The notes beneath the pieces were generated by a model. That model was not told the origin of the DNA, did not search any database, and saw nothing but the letters and a program-made list of their open reading frames with translations. Made by a program: the position numbers and the translations under genes. Shown piece by piece: positions 12,166 through 22,426 of a DNA stretch of 64,000 bases (within the stretch, counting starts at the first letter, position 1; each line of letters begins with the position of its first letter). The DNA comes from Neurospora tetraspora (Eukaryota > Ascomycota > Sordariomycetes > Sordariales > Sordariaceae): assembly GCF_033439725.1 (NCBI RefSeq), contig NW_026944386.1, positions 2,294,001 through 2,358,000 of the forward strand, written 5' to 3'.

Positions 12166-14282
12166 GGTTAAGAAGGCAGAGACACCACTGCAGTACTATG
12201 TGGTTGCGTAGTAGTTGCAGCAGTTGTCAAAGTCGGGAGGTGCCCTAAAATTTCCCCACCCCGTACCGTCTTGTTTGTCGAGAACGAGTATCAGTGGCGG
12301 AAAGAGCAAAGCTGGTTGGTTGTGTATTACAGGCACCGTCAAAGTGATGGACTGGATAATGAAGGGTATCTTATACCACAAGGCTATGGCAAGGGATCAG
12401 ATGAAAAGAGTTATTAGAGGACAAGCGTTGTGTATGTAAGATGGAAGAAAGACAAGAAGAGACGAAAAGAAGCTAAACGAGACGAGGTCGACTAGGTAAA
12501 TAGGATTGCCTGCTCATGCCCCCCCGGATTGCAAGTCCTTCCAGGCACTGCGTGTTCGAGGCCGCCTAGCAGGTCCCGCGTTCGTATGCGCGGGGATAGG
12601 CAGATCTTCCAGGCCCCTTCCCAGTTCCTGGGGACCTGGAGCCTGAGCAAAATGCGCAACTGTATGCGTCACAAGCCACGGCGCAACCCGTAAACATGTG
12701 TCTGTACATTGCCTTGCATTCGAGTTGGCGTTTTGGGCCGCGAGCTGAAGCCAAGAAACGGCCAAATCAACAACGTTGGGTTGTTGTCCGTAACGTGGTT
12801 GTCTTACTTCCAAAGACTCTTGTAAGGCAGTGTTGATTCTTGTTCGAGTCTGCTTGGTCGGCGTGTCACCTCTAGGGTGTACTAACAGCTCTGGGTGAAT
12901 GCGCACCTCTCCGCTTTCGTTGAGGTACATAGCCGCACTCTGTTTTTAGGTAGCTTGTGAATGGCTACTTTCTCGACCCGAACCGCTCCCAGCAGGACGG
13001 AGTTTCAGTTGGAGGTCGAAACCTCGTGACCTGCTCCCAACCCAGAGATGATGGACATGATCGCTGGTGGTGGAGGAGGGTCTAGCTGCCCCAGGCTGTG
13101 CTGAACCGTGATTGGATTCGACAAGAGCAGGGAGTCATGCATTCTTTCCCGCCGTTTTGCAGAGCCCCTCGTGCCTTCGACTTATCGTTTTTCATCGCCC
13201 CATTTCTGGCTCGATTGGATGCAGCGGGGTTCCATGTCTTCCTTCAGCCAATCAGAAATGTTAACGCTCACAACCGCAGAGGTCGGTTCTTTCCCGATTC
13301 GCAGGTCACCGCAACTTTGACAGAGCAAGCGCCAACAACACCAACCGGGCCGGCACATTCAGCCATTCAGATGCGCATTCGTCAACTCGTCCCTGGCGGC
13401 TTCTTCCCGTGTTACTAACTTGAACCGTACAGTACCGATGAGCAGATGCCGCGATCTTTGGCTAAATTGATGGATGAGTTCGATGTTCTGGACTCCCAAA
13501 GGAAACACCACAATTGACTTCGGAACTTACGACATCCATGACATCGTGTCCATGTTATTAAGCACGTGTAAAAGACACATGACAAGAGCGAACTCCAGAA
13601 CCATTACTCAAGAGCTTGGCTGCCAGGACTCCGTCTATGGGGGTTCAAAAGATCCATGAACATTCCGTGATTCCAAATTAAGACACAAGCCACATCATTG
13701 ACGCATGTGGTTCTGATCTCGTGACTTACAGACATCTGGATCTTGTACATAGCTTTCAATGTGGAACTGAACCAATAGCCATCTTCAAATCTTCAAAGGT
13801 CAACGGCCATAAAACAGCCACGCGCACAGACCACCAACATCAGCCCTGTAGCCTTGCCCAACGGGTCCAGCTCCCATCAGCTGCAGCTCAGCTCAGCGTC
13901 GCATTTGGTCGATCTGGAACTGATCGCTGCAATCGACCCGTCCGTCGTCGCGACTTCATTTTCCGTCAGATTCCACCTCCAACTTCACATCACCACCTCC
14001 TCCAGCATTTGTAGCAGCGGACATTAGAACCCATCACCCAACGACACTACCAAATCATCCCATAGCTGCACCGCAAAAAGAACAACATCCTCAAAAGGCG
14101 TGCGCGCCCCTCGCTCCTCGGAACATCACAGCCACCAGACGGGAACAACCCGCCGCGTCTCAATCCGGCCCGAAAACACCCCAAAACCACCACACCTTAA
14201 CGCTGGCTGGACCTTGAAAATTGCACCGCCGCCGCATAACCACCGCAAAAACAACGAACATCAAACACCACCAACCGCAAAA
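12166..14282. other. divergent intergenic region
   Basis: A shared upstream region between the DET1-like gene (minus) and the DUF1168 gene (plus), about 2.1 kb. It contains a 138-codon minus-strand frame at 12514-12930 and a 106-codon plus frame at 13098-13418. Neither has a recognisable domain or convincing splice context, so neither is called. The right 300 bases are C/A-rich leader sequence for the downstream gene. Confidence 0.45.
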
Positions 14283-15011
14283 ATGTCAGCCGACGACCCC
14301 TCCTCAATCCCCACCTCCACCTCCCGCCTCTCCTCCCGGCCCACCAAACGTCTCCGCGCCTCCTCACCAACCAGCCTCCAAGCCTCCCACCTGCAACAAC
14401 TCTTCGCCAAACCCGACCGAGAAATCATCATTCCCCCCTTGCCCTCCTCCTCCTCCACCTCTTCTTCTTCACGACTACCTCCGCCCCCGGAGATCGTGAC
14501 CAACGTCCAGGGTTCTTCCGCCGGTGCGGGATCGGGCGAGTTTCATGTGTATAAAGCCGCTCGTAGGAGGGAATATGAGAGACTGAGAATTATGGATGAG
14601 GAGGTTGCGAAGGAAAGGGAGAGGGAGGAGTTTGAGGCCAAGAAAAGTGAGAGGGAGAGGGCAGATGAGGAGAAGACTAGGAGGAATCGGGAGAAGAGGG
14701 AGAAGAAAAAGAATAAGGGGAAGGGGGGCAAGGGTGGTGGTGGAGGTGGGAATGGAGGGGGTGGAGGTGGAAGTGGGAATGCGGCGACAGTAACTGCGGC
14801 GGCTGAAAATGGGGCTGGGAAGAAAGAGACGAAGAAGGAAGAGGATGGAGGCGTAAAGGAGAGCACAACTGGAGCTGGAGCTTCTACCAAGGACACTACT
14901 GGTGAGAAGGCCGCGAAGGAAGCGGACAAGTCCAGTTCGACCGCGGTGGCAGCGGCAGCTCCTAAATCCGCAAATGGCGAGTCCGGACTACTCATTGTTG
15001 AAGACGACTGA
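14283..15011 (+). CDS. DUF1168 / PRKRIP1-like basic coiled-coil protein
   Basis: A single-exon, 242-aa protein beginning MSADDPSSIPTSTSRLS at 14283. The same frame is open upstream to 14100, but the AAAATG context and the domain start favour 14283. Residues 20-110 hold the family core (RPTKRLRASSP, FHVYKAARRREYERLRIMDE). A long Arg/Glu/Lys helix follows (about 105-145), then a Gly-rich stretch and an acidic/Ala tail. PRKRIP1 in animals is a double-stranded-RNA-binding nuclear protein found in the catalytic-step spliceosome. A splicing role here is inferred from family membership. The Gly run and Ala-rich tail are low complexity and probably variable between relatives. Confidence 0.8.
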   Translation: MSADDPSSIPTSTSRLSSRPTKRLRASSPTSLQASHLQQLFAKPDREIIIPPLPSSSSTSSSSRLPPPPEIVTNVQGSSAGAGSGEFHVYKAARRREYERLRIMDEEVAKEREREEFEAKKSERERADEEKTRRNREKREKKKNKGKGGKGGGGGGNGGGGGGSGNAATVTAAAENGAGKKETKKEEDGGVKESTTGAGASTKDTTGEKAAKEADKSSSTAVAAAAPKSANGESGLLIVEDD

Positions 15012-15308
15012 AGCAGGACGTCTAATGGTTTAATCCAGCGAGTAGAGCGGCAACCAGCGACTGGGGGAAAGCAAAGACATCACGACCTGCAGTTACGGAA
15101 CAAGGATATACGTCTCGACCAGGCCTTACAGAACCCCTTTTATCTACCATGCCAAGGTCTATCTAGCATTTACATAAAGGGGTGCTCATGCAGTATGGTG
15201 GTATGCGTTGACCACAAATGAATCATTAACGGGATATCATACCACCTTTTGCCGGACTGACTCTAATTCAGTAGGCCCTGGGCTACCCACCCGCAACCGT
15301 CATTACAT

Positions 15309-17338
15309 TTACTCATCACCTCCGCCAGAGCTGACACCGACACCTGGCTGTGCCTTTCTGGCACTGCAGATATCGTCAACTCTCAATAGGAGGCAGGCAG
15401 CCTGTTTGTGTAGATGGTTAGTAAACAGTATAAAGGCAGCGATGGTGAATGTGAAAAGAAATCAAACATACCTCGATAGCAGTCTTCATGCTCTGCACCT
15501 TGATGGCCTCGGGCTCCCAGACACCGTAATCCTTCATATCCACAATCGCACCAGTATCACCGTTGATACCCCACGAGTTCTTGCCCTCGGCGTGCTTCGC
15601 GCGGAGATCGGTGAGCACGCGGACGGGGCTCTTGCCGGCGTTCTGGATAAGTGTGCGGGGAATAACCTCGAGGGCCTCGGCGACGGCCTTGTACGGCCAT
15701 TGTTGGACACCCTCGATGCTCTTCGCGAGCTGTGTTAACCTGACGGACACGGCCATCTCGGTCGCACCACCACCGGGCGATAGCCTGGGGTGGAACATGA
15801 CGTTGCGCGCTACGCCCATGGCATCCTGCAGGTTGCGCTCGATCTCGTTAAGGACATCCTTGGAAGGACCGCGGAGAAGAACGGTGCAGGCCTTGGGGTC
15901 CTTGCACTTTGTGAGGAAGGTGAAGTACTCGTCGCCAATCTTCTCGATCTCGAACAGGCCGCAGTTCGTACCGACGTCGGACTCCTGAAGATCCTCTACT
16001 CGGTTGACAATGGTGGCGCCCGTCGCCCTGGCGATTCTGTTGTTGTCGGTCTTGCGCACACGTCTGAGCGCGGTAACGTTGGCCTTCATGAGGTAGTGTT
16101 GTGCGAGATCTGTGAAAAGAACATCATTAGCCTGCCTGCCATCGGCACAGCATGCGCTTCCGCTGCAGTAAGTTGAACTCACCCGAGACACCCTTCTCTG
16201 TGATGACAAGGTCGGGTTTGAACTCAAGGATATGCTCGCACATCTGCTTGACCTGCTCCTCCTCAATCTGCAGGATGCGGTTCCAGTCCTCCTCCTTTGT
16301 GATCTCAATGTTTGTCTGCGACTCGCCCTTCTTGTACTCGAGCGGGCAGTCGAGCAGGATGATGCGCGGGTTCTCGATCCTGCGGCGCATCTTGGGGTGT
16401 GTGATATCCTTGTTGAGCATGACGCCGTCCAATACCCTGCTATCCTCGATCTCGCCGCCCGGCACCTTCTCCACGCGCGCGTACCGCTTGATGTCCACCT
16501 CCTTCTTGCCATTGCCCATCTCCCACGTCACGGTGCGCACGGCCTTGAGCGCCAGCCCGCACATGAGGTCCGACCAACGGGAAACGTACTTGGTGCCGAT
16601 CGAGGACGAGATAAGCTTGTTCATGGCCTGGTCATCGTTGATGTCGATCGGGAGCGAGATGTCTTCGATGATCTGCAGGGCGTCCTTGAGGGCGCGCTTG
16701 AAAGCCGAGATGATGACGACGGGGTGGATGTTGCGCTCGAGCTGGGGGAGGGATTGCGCGAGGATCTCGCCGGCTGTTTGTGATACCACATGTCAGTAAA
16801 CGGTATGCGGCGCAGTTATAGCCAGAGTTTCCCCTACCGAGAATGATAACTGTTGTGGTACCGTCACCAACTTCTTCGTCTTGTGTCCGGCTGAGCTCGA
16901 TCATGCTCTTGGCTGCGGGGTGCGACACCTCGATCTCGCGGAGAATAGCATGGCCGTCGTTGGTGAGGACGATACCGCCCATGGGGTCGAGAAGCATCTT
17001 GAGCATGGCCTTGGGGCCGAGGCAGGATCGGATGATATCAGCGACACTACGAGACGAGGGGGCGGTCAGTCAGGGTCCATGGCGGGGTGAAAGGCGGTCT
17101 CTCATCCGCTATTAGGGGGGGTTTGGAACTGTACGTTTTGGCGGCGGCGATGTTGGACATCTGAGCCTTGCGGCCAGTCTGCCTCTCACCACTGTTGGTG
17201 TCTGCAAGGGTAGGAGGTAAGGTCAGTATGCTGCATGGTTACTACCGGCTGATAAGTGAGGATATCCCCAATATCAAAAGGGGTAAGAGGTAGCTTCGGG
17301 CGCTGGAACATACTCATTACCAGGACCGGTGCCTGCAT
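15309..17338 (-). CDS. cct3: chaperonin TRiC/CCT subunit gamma
   Basis: Six exons on the minus strand: 17338-17314, 17201-17135, 17046-16838, 16773-16183, 16109-15472 and 15401-15309, encoding 540 aa, the usual length for this subunit. It starts MQAPVLVMN and ends GGGDE. Group II chaperonin signatures are clear: [18 protein letters not shown] and [10 protein letters not shown] for the nucleotide pocket, GDGTTTV for ATP hydrolysis, an apical region with KGVSDLAQHYL, and GGGATEM in the C-terminal equatorial domain. It is one of eight paralogous subunits of the cytosolic double ring that folds actin, tubulin and other proteins. The two tiny 5' exons (25 and 67 nt) are typical of fungal housekeeping genes. 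The donor at 16837 (GTAGGG) is weaker than the others but is required by the frame. Confidence 0.95.
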
Positions 17339-17962
17339 GGTGCCTGATTTATATGGGTTGCTTTACTGGAGACTGAAAAGAAGAAAGCTGTATAGAATCC
17401 GTCCAGATGGTGATGCTTCAGAATGCGCGGGGAGAAGCAGGATGGTTGGCAAAAATCTGGAGGGAATGGCCGTTGTTGTTTGCTGTTCTCCAGTTCAATG
17501 ATCGGGCAGGCAGCTTCAGCGTCAAGGTGGGATGCTGGACCCCCTCGAAAAGTTGATAGAATCGACCTGGACCAAGCTCCCTTTCTGCTACCGTTGCCAG
17601 TGGACGGCACCCCACCGCCCAAAAGGTGGGGCAGAGGACTGCCGAACAGAACGGAAGAACGTGCGTGTCGTGGCATCCGCTGCCAGCTGTCAGCGCTAAC
17701 GGTCGCGCAGCAACGGATTGTTGATACTTGCTCAGGGGACTACAACTTATTTATAGTTCATAAGGTACACTCCTGTCTTGACATCTCGATGTTTGAGCTA
17801 TCCAACATGCCAGTTCTTGCGTTCAGTACAGTAACGGGGGAGCTCTGTTCCGTACCACATGTAACACAACTCCAAGCCTAATAAGCAACAAACGCCATAC
17901 GCTGTGCCGTGTGAAGCAAATCTCTATAACAACATTTCCATCCCAGCTTTACCAGAATCCTT
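17339..17962. other. intergenic: cct3 promoter and sgo 3' flank
   Basis: About 620 bases between the end of shugoshin and the start of cct3, both on the minus strand. It must hold the cct3 promoter. ORFs crossing it are short and have no splice support. Confidence 0.5.
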
Positions 17963-20411
17963 TCAAAGCATCATACTTCTCCTCCTCGAGGCCCTTCCCT
18001 TGGACAACGACCCGCCACTGTCATTCCCAACATCTTCCTCCTCCTCTTCCTCCTGCGGTTGCTCCTCGGCCCACAAGCTCTTTTTCGGCACCAACATTGA
18101 AGCCCTTTTCCGAGAAGATCTTGGCTTTGCGGACGCCGTTGCTGTTGTATCAGTCGAAGCAGCTGAGGACGCCCTTCTTGAACCCTTTGGTGCCTTTTTA
18201 TTACCGAGAACATCACCGGTAGTTGCTTCTTCCTGGGGTGCTGCAGTATCCGGAGATACACAACTAGCAAAGTCATAGAGATCTACCGAAGCTGGATTTA
18301 TCGCGAGTTGTACGTCCTCTTGCTTTTCCGTGAGGATCGTAGGTGCGGAACGGCTCATCGATTGCCTCCCCTTTCCACCCCTGGGCCGTGTTGTAACACT
18401 ATTACTCAACTCCTTTTGAATCTGAGCCTCGACCGCTGCGTCTTCGTCCATCTCCTCCGCAGCTGGGGGATTCGGGGTTGGTTGCTCTCGGACCGGAGGA
18501 ATCGTCATTGTACCGGCTGCGGTAGAGAAGGATGAGGCGCGCCTTCTCCTTCCCAGGTCGACCGAGCTTGGGAGGATGCCGGTTGGTGATAATATTCCTT
18601 CCTCCTGGTGTGGTTCCTTCTCCTTCTCCTTTTCAAAGAGCGTACTGCTGCTCAGACCGCTCATATCCACCACCGGCGACGGCTCGGCCTTGACCTTGCT
18701 TACTGACGCCGGTGCTGACTCGTCCCCCTTGCGCTGTTGCTGCTGTTGCGCTGCCGGCCTGTGGAGGAACTTGCCCTCCCCAGAAACGGCATCAAAGAGC
18801 TCCTTGGTCGGTCGCCGCATCTTGTCGCGCAAATTGGGCTCCGTATAGCTGATGGCCGCTCTGGCACGCCTGCTAGGCCGCGACGTCTCTCCATTAGATG
18901 AAATGTGGGCTGGCGGCGGGGTGTCGTGGGTCACAACAGTGCTTCCGGAGGCGCGCTCTGGTGTTCCAGGTGTGATCAGAATATCGGCTTCGGGAATCTC
19001 GGCAACTTCAGGAGTAGGTTCCAGGGCCGGTGGGAGGATCTCGATTTTCGTGAATGCCGACGTAGAAGTTCCTTGCGCTTCTTCTACTGCTGGGTTCTCT
19101 TCCGGGAGCGGCAGGTCAGCCTTCTCCTTGCCCATTTGTGCCTTGTGCACCTTCACCGGCTTGAAACCGTCGTCCACCTCGTGGGCCTTCGTCGCCTTCT
19201 TCGGAGAAGCAATGTGCTCGTTCGTGCTCTTTGCTGATAGTGGAGCTCTCGGTTTCGTTGCGGTCTCTTTGATGCTTTTCCTCTTTTGCGGGTCGCGGGC
19301 AGAGAGTCCTTTCTTCTTCCCAGTCGTATTGCCGTTGTCCTTTTCTGGCTGAAGCTTGGTTGCCTTGTTGGGTTCGTTTTCGTTCTCGTCGCCGAACTTT
19401 CGCTTGAGGCCTGCTCGTACCGTCTCGCTTGGTACAGCCGATGCAGATTGTTTCGGCGGTTCCATTTGAAGGGGACTGGACATTTTGGTGGGTTCCGCAA
19501 TTCTCGATTCTTTCGGTGGGCTGAATAAGATCATGTTTGGTCTCCTGTCATAGTTAAGTTTGGGCGGCGATAGTGACGGCGGCACTTGGAGACCCCTAGG
19601 GCTCTCTTCCACTTGCTCGGTAGCTTCCGTTTCTTCAATCTCGGAGTTCTTGTTTGGCGACGGTGATCGATGTATGACCATATCATCCTCAACAAACCTA
19701 GATACTGGCGGCGGTCCAATGTCTGGCGAGTCATTCGAGTCATCTGCCTGCATGCACAATGCTAGGATCTCTTCGCTGCTGTTTGGCTGTCAGCCATCTG
19801 CTCCAAGGAATCATGCACCGGGAGCTTTATGCGACTTACTTCATCGTGGCTCGCGCATACGTCTTGTTCTCGTATATCGGCGGTAGCCTCCCTTCCTGCT
19901 CAGCCAGTAGTTCCTGGTCGGCCTCCTGGCGTGCTCTTCTCAGGGGAGGGCTCCGATGAACGCTTGGTCGAGGTTGCGCGTATCGCCTTTCTTCTGAGGG
20001 GCGTCGCTTCGAGGGTGGCTCCCCTAAGCTTGCCAGTAGCGAACTGAGTTCCGCCAACTGCGTCTCCATCTTGGCCTTGACCTCGAGCGCATGATCGGCC
20101 ACCCTTTGCGCAGCGTTGCCTTGGAGCTCCTTTTCGAGGCGCAAGACCTGACCATGAAGTTCGAGGTTTTCCGACAGCAAACGAGCGCATTCATTCTCCA
20201 GCCCACGGATACGGAGTGACTGTGTGGAATTGACCCGAGCAATATCTCTGTTTTGTCTGAGGAACTTCCTACGCACTGTCAAGACGCGATTGGGTTAGTT
20301 GAGATGTCAGACTGGCGCGTTTAGGGAGACAGAGTCGCGACACATACGAAGCTCGAGATTGTCTGTTGACGACGAGACAGACGACATGGCTTGTTCGTTG
20401 AGGCGGGCCAT
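17963..20411 (-). CDS. sgo1: shugoshin, centromeric cohesion protector
   Basis: Exons on the minus strand: 20411-20348, 20275-19840 and 19775-17963, giving 770 aa. The start MARLNEQAMSSVSSSTDN leads into the conserved N-terminal coiled coil (RRKFLRQNRDIARVNSTQSL and onward, residues about 22-110), which in this family binds PP2A-B56. The middle is disordered, rich in Ser, Pro, Lys and Glu. At about residues 464-490 sits the basic C-terminal shugoshin motif (SRPSRRARAAISYTEPNL), which in relatives contacts phosphorylated H2A nucleosomes. The protein protects centromeric cohesin and aids tension sensing. The exon 3 acceptor has alternatives a few bases apart; CAG before 19775 gives NEEILAL and was chosen. 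It is transcribed away from dad2 across a short shared promoter. Confidence 0.9.
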
Positions 20412-21069
20412 TTCGCATTGTCGTCCTCGCGGACAAGACAGCAAAAAAGGTCTGTTGTTAACTCAACCGGATCGCTATCGTAGACATACAATACTGATCG
20501 TCGAGTATGTGAAGCTGTTTGAGGTGGTGTTGTTTGGAATGCGATCGATACGTTGGGGAAGGAAGAGGCTGGGCGTGTGTCGAATGGCGAGCGGGCGGGT
20601 GCAACAGGGCGGCGGATTGGGTGGGAGCGGAGGTGGCCAAATTCCCAGCTGTCATTTCGCGAACATTTTTGTTTACTCTGGTTCCCAAAGCGGTTTAGCG
20701 TCCCGGTTCTCTTGCAGTTGGCCCAGGTCTAGGGTTGACCAGCAACGGAGTTCTGAAGCGGGGACGCGGCCCACTGGAAGCTTCACCTCTCAGCAGGCAC
20801 GTCACTGTCTTCAGGGCGTCCGACGCCTGCGGTGTTGCCTGCCGCGCAAGCGTCCGCTGCATGAGCAGTGCCGGCCACTGACAGCATCAGCAGCAAGCAA
20901 TCAATCACAACAACAGGACGCTCTTTCCTCCCGTCTTCCACCTTGTCAAGAACTTCCACTTGGATTCGACCAACTGCTCTTGACTATTCCTTAAACACAT
21001 GTAGATCTCAAAGCTTTCCACCTTTTTTTTTCCATCTTCCAAATCACCAACGCCGTGACTGCAGCCACA
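20412..21069. promoter_or_regulatory. divergent promoter shared by sgo1 and dad2
   Basis: 658 bases between the start codons of two divergently transcribed chromosome-segregation genes. No gene-like ORF is supported. The last 80 bases before the dad2 ATG are CT-rich, typical of a fungal transcription start region. No specific operator could be assigned by eye. Confidence 0.5.
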
Positions 21070-21520
21070 ATGTCTGCCTTTCCTGCCAGAGGTTTTTCGT
21101 CCATGGGCGCAAGCACCACGGGCCAGTCTCCCGCCCTGGTTGCCAGAGTCAACGAGAAGAAGGCCGAACTGGAGAATCTCAAGGAGCTTCGCGATCTCAG
21201 CGCGGCAATGGCAACGCAGATGGAGGCGCTCGCTCAAAAGCTGGCTACCCTTTCCGATGGAACAGAAGCAATTGCCCTTGTTCTAAGCAACTGGCATAAT
21301 GTGCTAAGAGCTATCAACATGGCATCTGGTAAGCGTCATCTACACCACACCATCATCCCTCCTTAGTATTAACATGATTGCCTCAGCCAAATTGCCCAAG
21401 CCAAGTGTAGGTGTCCAAGAGCCCTCAGAGAACGATCTTCCCCAGACTCTTGTTCGCATTCCAACCGAACATGCGCCTGCACTTCAAGCACATGCGGAGG
21501 GAGCTGCAGAAGAAGAGTAA
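21070..21520 (+). CDS. dad2: DASH complex subunit Dad2
   Basis: Two exons, 21070-21328 and 21387-21520, joined through GTAAGC..CTCAG to give 130 aa. The core SPALVARVNEKKAELENLKE and the helix ending SNWHNVLRAINMAS (residues about 20-87) match the Dad2 family. The tail is Pro/Glu/Ala-rich and ends in three Glu. Dad2 is one of about ten small coiled-coil proteins of the DASH/Dam1 ring, which couples kinetochores to microtubule plus ends. The start ATG follows CACA and lies just upstream of the conserved segment; an earlier in-frame ATG at 21055 would add only five residues. Confidence 0.92.
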
Positions 21521-22426
21521 ACCGAAGGAACCTAGGTCACCTCGACCAGCCAGGCACACCATTCAGCCAGTTCTTCCGGGGATTAGCTAAGGATTCAAGT
21601 CAGAAGTAATCATTTTGATGGATTATATGCTACTATCGCACCAAGGTCTTCTACAAGGAGACGCAATCCAGGTCAGAACGCTTCATGTTAAGAGTATGAT
21701 ACTATGCGGACTGCCCTGCTATTCACCAGTGCTGCCAACCTCCGTTTGTACATTCCAAGTACGAACTGAAAGAAATGTTTGAGCAACCAGAGGTAGGCTG
21801 TTTCTACTTGATCACTAATAAAGGAAGTCGGTGTTGTTGGTCGAAGTCAGCCAGGGGGTTGTTGGAGGAAGTCGCCGCTTTAGGGCATCGGACAACAACC
21901 ACCATGAGACCACGGGCACTTGCAGTTACGAGTCACGCAAAGGCGCTGAGAACGAATGGCCCTCAAGCATTGTGGTGAAGATGGGAAGGAGTTGCGGGCA
22001 AGAGCTTGACTGCCAGTTCAGGGAAAAGGGAAGAGCGCCCGCCGCCAGTACCAAGACGCATGACGTTCTGGATGAAGCACAAAAGCCAACTGCCTCTAGG
22101 ACTCCAGCACATTTTCTCGACCACTTCAGTTGAATCACTTCATCAACCAAGGACCCCAGTGCCCAACTGCTACACCAGCATAATTGTTCAATCAATAGCC
22201 AGCAAGTTTTCGATCAGCCTTCCCCGGATCTAGCCCATCACAATCTCACTTTTCTGGATAACAAGCCACCCCGCGTCTGCACAGAGATAATCTTGTCTTT
22301 TCCCTTGTGCGAAATTACTCTGGAACCCTTGTTCAGGCCAGTCAGCATCACAACTAATCGTCTGGCCTCCAGATCTTGGCCTATTTCGGGAAGAGCCGAT
22401 ATTAGAACGAAGAATTAATTACAGTC
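21521..22426. other. intergenic region
   Basis: About 900 bases between dad2 and the next plus-strand gene. Only overlapping short frames are present and nothing is recognised. It likely holds the dad2 terminator and the promoter and leader of the gene at 22427. Confidence 0.5.

Noticed and set aside
12514-12930. A 138-codon minus frame upstream of the DET1-like gene
   Set aside because: No recognisable motif, no splice partner, composition like non-coding DNA.
14543-14995. A 150-codon minus frame of Pro/Ser/Phe runs
   Set aside because: Antisense of the Lys/Glu- and Gly-rich part of the DUF1168 gene.
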